DNA of 64,000 bases from Curvularia sp. ZM96 (GCA_022457065.1 JAJGBQ010000005.1:3472001-3536000), one strand, 5' to 3'. Counted from the stretch's first letter, positions 10,904 to 22,924 are shown. Translations and numbers: made by a program. Notes: generated by a model not told the origin, from the sequence alone.

Positions 10904-13447
10904 CTAAGGTCCCGGAACCATGTTCCAAGAAGGGTCGAGAATGTCAGCGTTAAACCAATCAAGGGTCGGTTGCGACTGGAACAACTGCCACATCATGTCG
11001 TCGTTCCAGGAAGAAACCATCATGCCACTGGCCGGATCGCCACCACTACTGGACAATACGTCTGGGCCATGATTGAAAGGCATTGTTGTTGGATAATCCG
11101 GCAAGGGTCCGGTCGGGGCTGCTTGCTGTACCTGGTTTTGTGCGCTCGGATTCTGCACGAGGGGTCTGCAAAGACCGAGAAGGGTTTCACAGAGCCGATG
11201 CAAGCGGTTGACGTATTTGTTTTCTGTAACCAGCGATGAAATACTATCAATGACATCTTCCAGAAGCTTAAAGTCTTGAACGTTGGAGGTTCCAACTACA
11301 TTGCAGAAGACGACGAAGAACGGACACAGGGGATGTGACAGAATGGTCCTGTCAGGTGTTAGTAGTTGATGCATGACCTCATCCGTCTAGCCTACCATGC
11401 GAGATAAGGGTCGAAGCCTTCGATGAAATGATCCAAGCTCTTGGCAAGCTCTTCGATGATCTTGACACATTCAAGCGCCTTCCGTGCGGACTTGAGACAT
11501 TCTTCTCGCTCGACGTAGTTTGTCGTGACGGTGGGGCTCAGGCGGTAAACAGACGTCAAAAGAGAAAAGTACTTGAACTCGAGGCTTTTGCAGTGGATAA
11601 GGGCATCAGTTCTGCTGTCCATGAGATGTAATTGACGCTCCTAGCAAGAGTTAGTTTGTATACCATACTCTGTTATACATCAGGCATATCACCTTCTCGA
11701 TCAGGCCATATATCTCTTTCATTTGAGCTACCAGCTGGCTTACTTCCTCCTTCAAGACACTTGGGGACCGCTTCGTAGCTGAAGGGAGAATCAAGTCCAA
11801 GATCTTGTCTTGCACAGCGATCATCTCCAGAGTACTCATAGGGGTGGATGGGTCGGCTCGCAACAGGTCGTGGATCTTGATTTTGAATTTGGGAAGTGAT
11901 CTTGGTCGAAGCAGTAACAGACTCATGGCACTGTCGAGCTCTGCACAATGGGCGACCACAGCGAATATCTCGCGTTCTTCGTCAGTCTCTGGCACCATCT
12001 TGTCAATTTGGTGATATCCGAGAGCTATGATCGTCCGTGAGGCATGGGCTGTAAGCTCCCAGCACTGTGCAGGATTTCCTATGATCTGCATCATAATGGC
12101 CTGTGAATGCTTAGCCAGGATCACCGTAGAGAAATCCCAAATGACTTACTCCTGTCACCAAAGCTTGAACCAAAATCAACGAGGGCGCCGTCATGAAGCT
12201 AACATTGTCCAAGGCAGTGAGCGCGGCTATAATATGATCGTACTCCATTTGTTGGATTTGCTTTTGCATGGCGGCGCTTTGAGGCCCTTGCAGCTGGCTG
12301 GTGTACATAATAGCAGCCGCTTGGAAATGGACCACAACCTTGTAGAGATTTAGAGTCTTCTCGTCCGCATTACCTGCCATAAGAGTAAGAGCAATCCTCT
12401 CGACGGCCTTTGGTGGTAGGTGGTCGATGGTGTGATAGGGAACGCCAGCATCAACCCGTGCCTTGAACTGATCTGAAGTGATTGTCAGCCTGACATAGAC
12501 GAAAGCAAAGTGGGCAGACCTACTTCCAATGATGACGTTGAAGATCTCGCGCTGGGAAAGGTCCGTGGAGATGTGCATAGACTTGTCAAAGGTACTGCGG
12601 TCTTTCAAGTTTTGAACAGGCGCGTGGGTCAGCTGATCAACGAAAGAGATGGCCGTCTCAAGAACCGAGCGCTGGTGTCCGGAGAGCAAGCCATTGGTAG
12701 ACAGTTCTTTGGTGATGTGCAAACGGGCTTCATTGGCGGTTTGTGAAGCATTGTCAACTTCTGGGGTCGTAGGAGCCATCGGCACTTCCTGAGAGCTGGT
12801 GGTACGTTTCCTCTTTGCTGGCCGGTCGGGCATGCCCTCCGGGCTCGGTTTGACGGAATTGGACATAATCTCCGCCTCGTGGGTTGAGCTAGGGCTGTGA
12901 TGAGTGCGTTGTAGAGTGTTCTCCAAGGACGAGAGTCTCTGTACGAGAGCTTGTATCTTGTCGTCACTGTATAGTGTTACGTCAGAAAGATCATGGTCAA
13001 TAGTGAGTAGCACTCTAGAAGAACATGATAAAGCTACTTGGACAGTTGCTAGTGAAATCTCTTGCAAGTCATGGTGGTGGGCGAGCTACGGTAATTCGAG
13101 GTCGCTACCATTGCTCTTGCTGCCCACTGAACGGGAAGCTGCTTACGTTCGGACTTTGGGCCGGGGAACACGTTTGTGCCTGTTTCGTAGGCAGTCGGCC
13201 TTGGCTGCTACGCAGTTTGCGCATGGTTCTTTACGGTCGCATTTCACCTGGAAGTTGTTAGTGGCAATCACGGGTGCACCAGGTCGTCGTGGTTGCTGCG
13301 CTACACCGGCTCTTGCTAGGCGTTGTTGGCGATCATGTCGGTTTGTAGACGCATGGGACGGAAGGGCAAGGACAAACTTGCTTTTCGGGCATGGCATAGA
13401 TCGCATGCGGGAACACCCCCGTGAGCGACCCAGTTCTCTTCCGGCAT
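10904..13447 (-). CDS. Zn2Cys6 transcription factor, seven exons, zinc cluster split by a GC-AG intron
   Basis: Predicted nuclear regulator of 676 residues. Exons are 13447-13382, 13247-13147, 12966-12524, 12472-12150, 12100-11693, 11640-11396 and 11348-10904, and the phase is consistent at every join. The first exon carries ACDLCHARK and the second VKCDRKEPCANC. Together they make cysteines 15, 18, 25, 31, 34 and 41 in CX2CX6CX5CX2CX6C spacing. The only donor that keeps this is GCAAGT at 13381-13376, a GC-AG intron of 134 bp with a CTAAC branch site at 13261-13257. A basic PAKRKR stretch follows the linker. The C-terminal two thirds resemble the middle homology region of fungal regulators (CWELTAHASRTIIALGY...REIFAVVAHCAELDSAMSLL). 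The target is unknown. It diverges from the gene at 15486 across a 2 kb intergenic region. Confidence 0.82.
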
Positions 13448-15485
13448 TTAGTAACGGCCCTGAAAGCAGTATGTAATCTGTATGTAGAGTAACGAGTATT
13501 CTTGCTCTTTGGGGTGCTCGGAGTGTTTGAATTCGGGGGTCTTGGCAGGCCCACGGAGAACCGCCGCTCCGAGGGCCGAGGGGCAGGCACCATCCTTGCA
13601 ATCTCACCACGGGTTCCTCGAGGCATGTCGGACTTTGACAGTAAGCTCAAACTTTATTGTGGCTATGGCCGGATCAGGGCTGGGGGATGACGCGGCGTCT
13701 CTTCAGACGCGGGTCATTGGGGGCTGGTGGTATGGATCTGTGTCAGGTCGTGCTAATGCAATTTCCTGTGACGGGTGAACACGAGGTTGGATACTCGAAA
13801 AGTAGAGTGCTGTGTTGCGAATTGCTTTGGTAAATTGTTGCTGGAAAAAATGCATTTACGTGCCGGTGAGGGCCTTATGGCGTGGCTAGCTGGTGAGCAT
13901 GCCGTGTATAGCACCGAGTTGGAGTGCATGCAAGTTGCGCAACCATAGAGAAGAGAAACTGAGGGTGGATAAACGTTGAGAGAAATCCACAGTGCATGTC
14001 CTGCTTCCCCACTGTTGGCGGCTGGTCCCGCAGGGGCTAGCCCGGTTTGGCTGAAGCATCGATCCGGGATGAATGCATCAGGTGAAAAGGCAGCGAGATG
14101 CGAGGGTGATCCATGGAAATACGACGGATATAGCAGGCTTGGGCTATTGTGCATGTTGCATGCTCGTCACCTGCAGGCGGCGCGGGTGCCCAGAAGAGCA
14201 GCAACAAAGCATGTACAGTCACGGCGTGGAGGTGTGGGTGCCCTTTTACTTGATCGGTTCCACCGCAGTGCAAAATAAACGACGGGAATTTTTCCCACAT
14301 GGCCCCGACCCTTGTGTTTGCGTGCGTGTAGGGCGAATCGACGCGAGCATTGTCCACGTTTTGCCCTGGTGGTTTCGGCTGGAGGCGGCGTAGCCATGGC
14401 GGTACATGGAATGACTAACGTTTTCACCAGACGTGGGATGGTGGGCATCACGTGACAGCGTGTCAAGCAGCGACACAGCGCTCACAAGCTGGGACACGCC
14501 TGGCGATGGATGGCGAACAGCGTTGGCCAGGGCACCCACAGGCCGGGGACATGGATTGGTCTTGTGTGTCATTCGAGCCGGGGGCGTCTGGTGCGTGGCG
14601 CTGTTGCGTCAGCGCCGTCCTCAGCACTGAGGCGAGATGGCATCCAGAAAGCGCGGGACCGCACCGTGTTGGGCATGGCAGAGTCACCGCTCCATGGCCG
14701 CCGGCGGCGGCTATTAGCACAAGCAGCAGCAGCATGGAATCTTCTGCGTTGATGGCACCATGGGGCGGCCCAATGGGGGCCCCGGGTGCGGTGCAGCGTG
14801 GGGGAGGCGAGCCTGAGGGCTGCGGGCCATCCGACGTCGCGATAAGGCCGCGCATGGATTCCCAAACAGGCCTGCGGCGGCGTGCCATTGGTGCGCGGCC
14901 TGGCATTCTTATCTCTGGCTCCCCGTTCTCTCACATGCGCTGCCTTCGACACATGCCATCGCCCAGCTGCCAGCCCTCCACCCTCTCCCACTCTGCCCCC
15001 CAGCCATGCCAGGGCTGCCGTCCCCCCCGGCGCGGGAGCTAGTTTGGAGCCAAAAAGGAAAGAGTTCCTGCACACCGGCCATGGCTAATGCTCCTGAAAC
15101 TTCTTCCCTCTGCTACCCATAGGCTCTCGCCTGCCCGCCCTCCACCACCCACGGGTGCACAGGTCCCGTCTATCGCCTTGATTGTGCCCATTCCCCCATT
15201 GCCCATTCGGATGCTCCCGTGCGCACCGCCTGTCCGGATCTGAGGGTGAGTGGTCCATGATTGCTTATCTGGTGCGCCTCGCGCCCATGCTGCCGGCCGG
15301 CCTCTGCCTATACATACAATACTAGACTCTGGCCCGCCCCCAGCTAACCCTCGCGCCCCTCTAGCCGCAGAGACGCCCTCCTTTGTACTACACCTTTTCC
15401 CTGTTCCCCTGTCGGCCTTCGATGAGCCGCCCGGTGCCTGCCCAACAACCACGCTACCGCCACCACCGACCCAGGTCGACTCCTG
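13448..15485. other. Long divergent intergenic region, 2.0 kb
   Basis: It lies between the start of the minus-strand Zn2Cys6 gene and the plus-strand gene at 15486, so it should hold both promoters. About 14480-15080 is GC-rich, and the open frames in it on both strands look like by-products of composition, with no recognisable domain. From about 15100 the plus strand is CT-rich, like a long leader. No supported gene. Confidence 0.5.
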
Positions 15486-17198
15486 ATGTTCCTTGACAAC
15501 CACCAGGCTCCCGTGAACCAGCCTGCAACGTCTGCGTCTGGTCAAGAGCCACCATTACCCCGCGGAGAATGTAGCTTCATCCTCTCTTCTGGCCAAAATG
15601 GCGCCCGCCAGCGATGCTCCTGTCGTAGCTTCTATCCCGATGAAGTCATACGCTCTCGATGTGGGTGCGGGCACCAGGCCTGGATCCACGAGACTCAGCC
15701 CGTTGCCGCCGTGACAATGGACGCATACGTCCAGGCTCTCGACCAGATGAAGCAGCTGCAGTTCCAAGTTAAACGCTTCGAGACACTGGAGCAAGACCTC
15801 AAGCAAGAGCTGTTCCGCGAAAGAATGGCACGCGAGGAGCTCATCCGCACCAACCATGCGGTCCAGGCTCGCATATATCAAAACATGCAGCTCCTGAAGC
15901 TGTCCATGGACGACCGTGTCGAGGCTGTCGTGGATAGGACCACGGAACTCAGCGACCAGATCAAGTTGCAGGGCGAGCGTCTAACCATGGTGGATGAGTT
16001 CAGCATGGAGCTGGAAAACAGGCTCGATCGCATCGAGCAGCCTGGTGACATGTCGAGAGGCCAAACGCCCGCGCCATCAACGCCAAGAGCGCGCCGAACA
16101 ACTCCGCAAGTACCGCCAGTTCCACAGTTGCCGCTCCTGATGCAAGGAGATCACGCATTTGGCCAGCTTCCCATCCGCAACGACAAAAAGTACCCTCTGT
16201 CGTGGAGCGTCCGTGTCATCTTTGTACCCCGCAAGTCACAAAAGTTCGCCTTCGACCCTGACAGCAATGCATACCGTCGCTGCGCATCGCGCAAGCTGCA
16301 TCAGAACCTTGATTTCCCCAGCCAAGACAGTTCCTGCTTCGCAAACCGCATCGAGACTGCCTTCAAGGGCGTCTTGCGCGGAAGGCCATGGATGCCTATG
16401 ACTGGCCATCGTCCCGCAGACGAGCCCTTTGGCCGCATGGCCCTTACCCTTCTGCCCCCTGACCTTGTGCATCGCGGCGTATGGGACTATCCCTTCTTAG
16501 AAGATCACTGCATTGCACACGACAAGATGCAAGGAGACGTTCTCTATGTCACGCTCCAATACGAAGACGTGACTTGGAACGAGATACGCTTCCTCCCTCC
16601 TGTAGTTGGTGCTGACGAGGCCTGCTGGGAGCACGACGAGGAGCTCGATGGCAGTGCCAGATTCAAGAGCTTGGACTCAGAGATTATGTACGATTGCCAG
16701 GATCCTCCTCCTACCTATTCATCTCGAACTCACTCCATGGCGACTAGGGCGCCCTCGGGACTGGATGTCCTTGCCGACTCGGCTGCCATGCTGAGCCCCA
16801 TCGAGCGCATTCAAACGGCATCATCCACACACTCTTCCAGGCTGACTCCTCTGAGCCCTATCCAGCGTGGTCCAGCTTCATTGTCTAATCACTCAAGCAC
16901 CCCTCGCTTCTCGTCTGAGCGGAGTAGCCTCCGCAGCTTTGACACCGAGACTACCGACGACGAGCATCGGGACAAGAAGCCCAAGCTGCGAATGAAGCAA
17001 AGCATGCCTCATGTCAATGCTGGCGGCCATGCTCAGCAGCCCATGTATGTCTCGGGTCGCTCAAAGCGAAAGATGCCAGTGAGGGAGAAGGGCCCCAAGG
17101 AGCCACTGCACTTCAACGTTGCCGGCGTTGCCAAGGGAGGCCTCCACTTCCTCCATCCGCGCTCATCCAAGGGCAAAGAAGTAGCTCACAACCCTTGA
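15486..17198 (+). CDS. Uncharacterised Cys/His-cluster plus coiled-coil protein
   Basis: Single exon, 570 residues; I do not recognise the family. Near the N terminus a compact set of possible metal ligands occurs: C29, C44 and C46 (CSC), C59 and C61 followed by H63 (CGCGH), and H68. This could bind zinc but matches no named finger that I can assign. Residues about 78-185 are strongly helical, rich in Glu, Gln, Lys and Leu, and likely form a coiled coil. A middle region at about 220-395 looks globular, with many aromatic residues (YPLSWSVRVIFVP...). The C-terminal 170 residues are Ser/Pro-rich and probably disordered, with basic clusters DKKPKLRMK and SGRSKRKMP that could act as nuclear signals. 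No signal peptide or membrane segment. The layout suggests a nuclear or scaffold protein (inference). Confidence 0.8.
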   Translation: MFLDNHQAPVNQPATSASGQEPPLPRGECSFILSSGQNGARQRCSCRSFYPDEVIRSRCGCGHQAWIHETQPVAAVTMDAYVQALDQMKQLQFQVKRFETLEQDLKQELFRERMAREELIRTNHAVQARIYQNMQLLKLSMDDRVEAVVDRTTELSDQIKLQGERLTMVDEFSMELENRLDRIEQPGDMSRGQTPAPSTPRARRTTPQVPPVPQLPLLMQGDHAFGQLPIRNDKKYPLSWSVRVIFVPRKSQKFAFDPDSNAYRRCASRKLHQNLDFPSQDSSCFANRIETAFKGVLRGRPWMPMTGHRPADEPFGRMALTLLPPDLVHRGVWDYPFLEDHCIAHDKMQGDVLYVTLQYEDVTWNEIRFLPPVVGADEACWEHDEELDGSARFKSLDSEIMYDCQDPPPTYSSRTHSMATRAPSGLDVLADSAAMLSPIERIQTASSTHSSRLTPLSPIQRGPASLSNHSSTPRFSSERSSLRSFDTETTDDEHRDKKPKLRMKQSMPHVNAGGHAQQPMYVSGRSKRKMPVREKGPKEPLHFNVAGVAKGGLHFLHPRSSKGKEVAHNP

Positions 17199-18850
17199 AA
17201 AAGCACCGTTCGGTCTTGCAGATTTTCCTATGGATACACTTTCTTATCTCTATTCGTTAGAGGCGTTCAAGAGCAAAAGCCTCACTTTCAAAGGATACCC
17301 ACCGGCGTTGTATAGCATGAGTTTATGTATGAGATTTACAGGAGCGAATTTCTTTTCTTACCAATGTTTTGATATGGTTAGATATCGCAGATTACGGTCA
17401 ACGCTGACCGGTCATGTTGGCCCTCATCTTTATGTTCAATCTTATAGACGGTTTGCGACACCATATGTCAGCCTTTGTATTGACATTTTGGCATGCCTTG
17501 TTCTGGCAATCGAATGCATTGCGCTAGCTCAGCATGTCACCCAGTGCACTTTCTCATTTGGCAAACATCGCTACCCGTCTTGGCAATTTTTGGCGTTTGA
17601 TAAGGATCCGTATCTGGCTGTTTGACACATCTCTCCCACATTGACACCCTACGCCCGAGAATTTGTCGTACCGTTGTGGAGCCTATTGAAGGCTTACTAT
17701 GCAGAGCCTAAGGCACGATAACAATGACTCTCGATACCGTTATCGCACTGGGCTAGCCAAGGCACCTTGCGCTGATAACGACGTCCCTCTATCAAAGCGC
17801 TAAGCCACAGACCGACACCGGCCTGGGGATTTGGGTGTTGGAACAACCTAACACTGTCATGTGATTCCAGGAGCCTTGTGCGTATTGCCCTTTGCATACG
17901 AACTACGTAGGTCGCGTGTGCATGACAACCAACCTCTTTCGTACTACCCAGTTAATGCCTAACTCGAATCTTTTAGGAGATGGAGGTTAGAAGAGGAAAC
18001 AACACCCTCCTGATTGAAATATCTTGAGCTTATTCGGTTTCCCACTGCGTCCTGTGCTTATACGACGCATGAACCTGCCTCACACTTGATCGGTAGTGAT
18101 ATGCGGAGAAGCAGCATCTAGTGGAGCCGCCACGCCCCACTATGTAACCCGAGGCATGCTCACCAACGCGAACCTCCCTGAGGCTCTCATTTCAACCTGG
18201 CCAAAAGAAAGACTATACAGAACCTAATGCAATCGAAGCTCGCTTCTCGAACTCGCAGAGAACAACCACGCATCCTAAGCGATCCTACCGATGAACCGGC
18301 CGAAGTCGCCGTGCCTTCTCAAGCGGCCCGTTTCTTATCAGCATCTATCTCCGCACCCAACCCGACCCCCTCTCTCTCCCAATCCTACGTGCCGATCCCG
18401 CTCTTCACGCCCGCACCACTGACACAGCTGGAGCTAATGGGCTCGCCGCAAGGATGTTCGCATAAGCGGTATTGGCCAGAACCATGTTCGGAGAAAAAAA
18501 GAGTAGTGGCGGAGAAGGTTACTTCGCGCCTTACAGTTGCTACTATGGTTCAACAGGCTTAGTGGCACTGGTTGCAGGCAAGGGAGGGAGACTGATGTAA
18601 CTCCACGGCAAACAAGATTGGGTAAACCATTGGATTGAATTGATAGGGCGGAATTGAAAGGTGTACAAAAGGGTTTCTTCCGGACGCCTGATCTTCTTTG
18701 TCGCTGCGATTCGTGTTGGTTTTTCCTCGTTCCTTTCTTGCTTTTCGCCAGCGCCTCTCGCCCCCAGAGAGCACTCGATTGCGCGCTCCTCGTCCATCGG
18801 AAAACCTTCGCCTCTCAAAGTCGCTATCAAGCGCATCGCACACAGTTAGG
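17199..18850. other. Intergenic region, 1.65 kb
   Basis: Mostly without a supported gene. The first 400 bases include an open frame (17230-17625) that looks like 3' untranslated sequence read by chance. A 111-codon frame at 18227-18562 is listed separately. The right end is the upstream region of the MFS gene. Confidence 0.45.
18227..18562 (+). CDS. Possible small hypothetical protein
   Basis: An ATG-started frame of 111 residues, basic at the N terminus (RTRREQPR) and Pro/Ser-rich in the middle, with no recognisable domain, signal peptide or membrane segment. It ends 290 bp before the MFS start and could instead be part of that gene's leader. Nothing beyond its length supports it. Confidence 0.22.
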   Translation: MQSKLASRTRREQPRILSDPTDEPAEVAVPSQAARFLSASISAPNPTPSLSQSYVPIPLFTPAPLTQLELMGSPQGCSHKRYWPEPCSEKKRVVAEKVTSRLTVATMVQQA

Positions 18851-20502
18851 ATGTCAGACACGACCAAGGACCCCGAGCTGGCGAAAAATGACCTCCAAGT
18901 CACTGCCTCAGCGTCCTCTGGGAACCCAAATGCCCCCGTCCCGGTCCCAGGCACAACACAGCACCTCCCCACCTACGAGCACGAAAAAGCCCTGACATGG
19001 AAATTCGACATTCGCATTCTACCCATGCTCGCTGTTATGTATTTATTTAACGCTCTTGACAAGGGAAACCTCGGCAACGCAAAGACAGATGGCATGGACA
19101 AGGACTTGGGATTCAAGGGAAACCAGTACAACGTCATGCTCAGTATCTTCTACGTGCCGTATGTACTGTTTGCGCCGCCGATTGGTATGCTGGGCAAGAA
19201 GTACGGACCGCATCGCGTGCTGCCGATTATGATGTTTTGTTTTGGGAGTGCCACGCTGTTGGCGGCTAGTGTAAAGAACTGGGGTGGCATGATGGCGCTG
19301 AGATGGTTTTTGGGTAAGTTAAGAGAACTACGAGTGGAGAAACGTGAAGGGCACGGAATTGACTGGTTGTTAGGCATGTCGGAGAGTGCGTTCTTTCCGC
19401 TGGTGATTTACTATCTTACCACCTTTTACCGCCGTGGCGAGCTTGCACGACGACTTGCGCTCTTCTATGCTGCATCGAACATTGCGAATGCCTTTTCGGG
19501 ACTGCTTGCGTTTGGTGTGTTTCACATCGAGTCGAAATTGGATGGGTAAGTGTTGCTCTTGACGTGAATATTTTCACGATTTTTAAAGCACTGGCTCCGC
19601 CTTCAAGAATGAAAAGCTAACATCAGGATAGCTGGCGTTATCTGTTCATCATTGAGGGGTCCCTCACGGTCTTGTTTTCGTTCTTCGCATACTGGTATCT
19701 TCCCAAGAACGCCTACGAAGCCAGGTTTCTCAACGAAGCAGAGAAAGAGCTCGCGTACACGCGCATTCAGATTGACTCTTCTTCCGTCGTCGGCCAGGAA
19801 TTCAACCTAAAAGACGCCCTCGGCATCTTCAAAGAACCATCAACATATGGCTTCCTTGTTATCGAAGTCTGCCTCGGTGTCCCATTGCAGTCGGTGTCGC
19901 TCTTCCTGCCACAGATTGTCCAGAGACTTGGATACGACAAGATCAAGACGAATCTCTACACGGTTGCACCAAATGTAGTTGGCGCCTGTGTTCTCCTCAT
20001 CCTCGCTTTTGCCTCGGACTTTACGCGTCTCCGATCGCCCTTTATCGCTCTGGGATTCCTCCTGACGTTCATCGGCTTCATCATCTACGCCACCATCGAC
20101 GTCAAGCACTCCCTTACCGTCGCGTACTTTGCCTGCTTCATGATGACGTGGGGAACATCTGCGCCCTCTGTGCTCCTTTCTACTTGGTACAACAACAACG
20201 TCGCAGACGAGAACCGTCGTGTGACTCTTACCTCTGTCGGTGTGCCACTGGCGAATCTGATGGGCGTCGTCAGCTCCAACATCTTCAGGCCGCAGGATGC
20301 GCCCTCGTATATTCCTGCCCTGGCCACGACAGCGGCGTTCGGGGCGACGGGCGCCCTGTGTGCGGCGCTGCTGGGCATCTACATGATGATTGACAACAAG
20401 AGGAGGAATTCAAAGCAAGGCGTCAATCTCACAGCCAAGGACGTCTCGACGGAGAAGCTAAGGGATGGACCTAAGAACCCTGAGTTTAGGTGGTTCTTGT
20501 AA
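18851..20502 (+). CDS. MFS transporter, anion:cation symporter (Dal5/allantoate permease-like) family
   Basis: Predicted 12-helix plasma-membrane importer of an organic anion such as a vitamin, allantoate or nicotinate; the substrate cannot be fixed by sequence. There are 501 residues in exons 18851-19313, 19374-19545 and 19632-20502, with introns of 60 and 86 bp and phase kept. The N-terminal cytosolic tail of about 50 residues ends in EHEKALTWKFDIRILPML, followed by MYLFNALDKGNLGNAK, the family's usual first-helix region. GMSESAFFPLVIYYLTTFY and KLDGWRYLFIIEGS are also hallmarks. Correct joining of intron 2 uses the second of two adjacent AG sites (at 19630-19631), which alone restores WRYLFIIEG. 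The ATG at 18851 gives a normal-length tail; upstream in-frame codons look like leader sequence. Confidence 0.9.
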
Positions 20503-21206
20503 GATTTGTAATGTCTGGAAATCCTAAAGGTGGTTGTTTTCCCGACTACAGCTGGATACCAATAGTTAAAAATGTTATTGTTGTATGTGTAAATTGGAAA
20601 TGAAGCTTGTGCATGGAGAGCTTGAGCCGATAGGCGGAAATGCTCAAGCCACCGTGCCTGACTTTGTCACGCGTGACCCCGTTCCCCGAATGAGCACGAG
20701 ACAAGTGTGGAGGCTAGCGCATCTTTGGGTCTGCCTCGCCATCATCAGCAAGTATGGGATGAGAGGTGCGAGGATCTTAATGTGACTGAAGTGCGTGGTG
20801 TGCTGTCACTGTGGCATGAAAAGACCAGATGAATAGAACCAAATACACAGCAGCAAGCAATCAATGCTTCAGGAGATCATCCAGCCAACGTCATGTACGT
20901 AGCTGCGGCGTCGCGTCGCCGGCCCCAGCGCTAGCGCCATCTCTTATCGCCGAGGCGGATGCTCCTACATCACTCGTCGCGCAACCTCACGCGCCTCACT
21001 TACGGTCCTACACCATTACGGGTCACAGCTTGGAGCTCAAAGCTGCCTAGCACCGTGTTCTCATCGAGGCTATCTTTACTCTCCTCCTCTGTCTTCCTTC
21101 CTCCATCATTTCTGTCTACAGTACTTGTCTTCCTTGTAAGCAACTAGGTTGCGCCCGATAAGCATACAGACGCTGGTGAGCTCCGAGAGCTCGACTCATC
21201 TCCATC
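20503..21206. other. Intergenic region, 0.7 kb
   Basis: No supported gene. The right 200 bases are CT-rich and probably the leader of the SLC35F6-like gene. Confidence 0.5.
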
Positions 21207-22552
21207 ATGGCGGTCAAAGCAGCAGTACCGTTCCTGGTGGCCATGATGCTGTTGACAGGTGTGTGCAATACACTGTTGACAAAGTATCAAGTATACCAAC
21301 TCCTCCATCCCATGAGTCAATGAGCCTGATGCTGACGCCTGCGACCAGGACATGCAATGCGTCAAGAACTGCGACTCTCCCTCGTCGAAACAGAAAGAAC
21401 ACTTTGAGCAGCCTGTTCTCCAGACGCTGCAAATGTTTATCGGAGAGATGGGCTGCTGGCTCGTCATTGGCGCCTTTACGCTCTACCAGCGATACGCGAC
21501 GGCAAAGGCAGGCTACGAGCCCATCCCCAACGGCGCGGAGACGCCTGCTTCGGAAGAAAGCGAGACGGCGCCTATTGCGAACCCCCTTAAGCCCGCGCAC
21601 CCAGATGACGAGGGTAGGGTTCCGCTCGAAGGACGCAACATCTTCTTGCTGGCGCTTCCGGCGTGCTGCGATATTGCTGGCACTACGCTTATGAATGTCG
21701 GACTGCTGTTCGTCGCGGCCAGTATTTACCAGATGACCAGAGGTGCGCTGGTTCTCTTTGTTGGTCTGTTCAGCGTGTGGTTCCTCAAGCGTCATCTCGG
21801 ATTGTACAAGTGGTTTTCGCTCTTCGTGGTTGTGACTGGTGTCGCGATTGTTGGACTTGCTGGTGCCATTACCAGGGACGACAAGGCGACGCCTGGTCAC
21901 AAGTCCATTCATGAGACTGCTACTGGTTCAGACGAGGTCAAGGCTGCCGCTTCCCAGGCTGCCATGACTATTATTGGTGTACTGCTTATTGCTGGTGCGC
22001 AAATCTTCACTGCTACTCAGTTTGTGCTTGAGGAGCGGATCATGGAGAAGTACTCCATGGAGCCCATCAAGGTCGTCGGCTGGGAGGGTGTCTTTGGGTT
22101 CTTGGTCACATTCATTGGCATGATTGTCCTGCACTTTGCCATCGGAACGGGTTACTTCAACGCCAGAGAGGGTCTGTATCAGATGCTCCATTACCGGGCT
22201 ATCGCCGTCTCCTCGGTCTTGATCATGATTAGCATTGGGTACGTATGCTCTGACGGATTTGATCACATCATCACTAATTCTGTGCAGTGGCTTCAACTTC
22301 TTCGGTCTCTCTGTTACTCGCACCGTCTCGGCTACTTCGCGCTCGACCATCGATACCTGCCGCACGCTCTTCATCTGGATCGTGTCGCTCGGACTGGGCT
22401 GGGAGACATTCAAGTGGCTGCAGGTCGTCGGTTTCGCCCTGTTGGTGTACGGAACCTTCTTGTTCAACGACTTGATTCGCCCGCCGCTAAAGGCGTGCGT
22501 CGAGAGGCACCACGAGCCCCTGCTGCCTGAAGAGCCCATTGAGCACATCTAG
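21207..22552 (+). CDS. SLC35F6-like drug/metabolite-superfamily transporter
   Basis: Multi-span membrane protein of 412 residues in exons 21207-21290, 21349-22238 and 22288-22552, with introns of 58 and 49 bp. The first exon encodes the first helix (FLVAMMLLTGVCNTLLTKYQ), so a model starting at 21352 would lose it. IAGTTLMNVGLLFVAASIYQM and FTATQFVLEERIM..YSMEP match the SLC35F6 (ANT2BP) branch of the EamA/DMT superfamily. About nine or ten helices are visible, with a hydrophilic loop at roughly residues 85-125. Relatives sit in ER/Golgi, lysosomal or mitochondrial membranes, and their substrate is unsettled. The protein ends in an acidic tail. It lies 370 bp upstream of RPS3 on the same strand. 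Confidence 0.88.
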
Positions 22553-22924
22553 TCAGTGAGATAGAGGGTAGACGGGTACAGGCGCTTTGTACATGGGGAT
22601 CTGGGAGGACGGCGTTGTTTGGGCATTTTTTAAGGGTTCACAGTCTGTCTTTGATTTTTCGAGCATATCGTAGCTTGTTATATCACGTTATCAGTCACAT
22701 TGTCACATTTATTTTACGTGCTCGACTTGGGGTGTGGTAGATCCTCGTCGCTATCTAATCAGTGGCTGGTGGTGGAAGTGGGTCCGCCGAAAATTAGCGC
22801 GCACTCACTAGCGAGCACGTCGAATTGCTTCCTACCTGACCATTACGACTTCCGACAACCACGGCTCGACTTTTCTGAACACCCACGCCCGGAGTTCAGT
22901 TACGCCCATCGACAGTTCGACAAA
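22553..22924. other. RPS3 upstream region
   Basis: 372 bp between the SLC35F6-like stop and the RPS3 start. It should carry the RPS3 promoter and leader. No gene seen. Confidence 0.5.

Noticed and set aside
13143..13610. Unspliced 155-codon frame as the N terminus of the Zn2Cys6 gene
   Set aside because: It lacks the first Cys pair. The GC-AG splice from the exon at 13447-13382 restores a complete zinc cluster with correct phase and a normal start.
14452..15075. Long frames on both strands in the GC-rich block
   Set aside because: High GC reduces stop codons; the translations are low complexity and show no family resemblance.
17230..17625. 131-codon frame after the 15486 gene
   Set aside because: It begins within 35 bp of the stop of that gene and most likely is 3' untranslated sequence.
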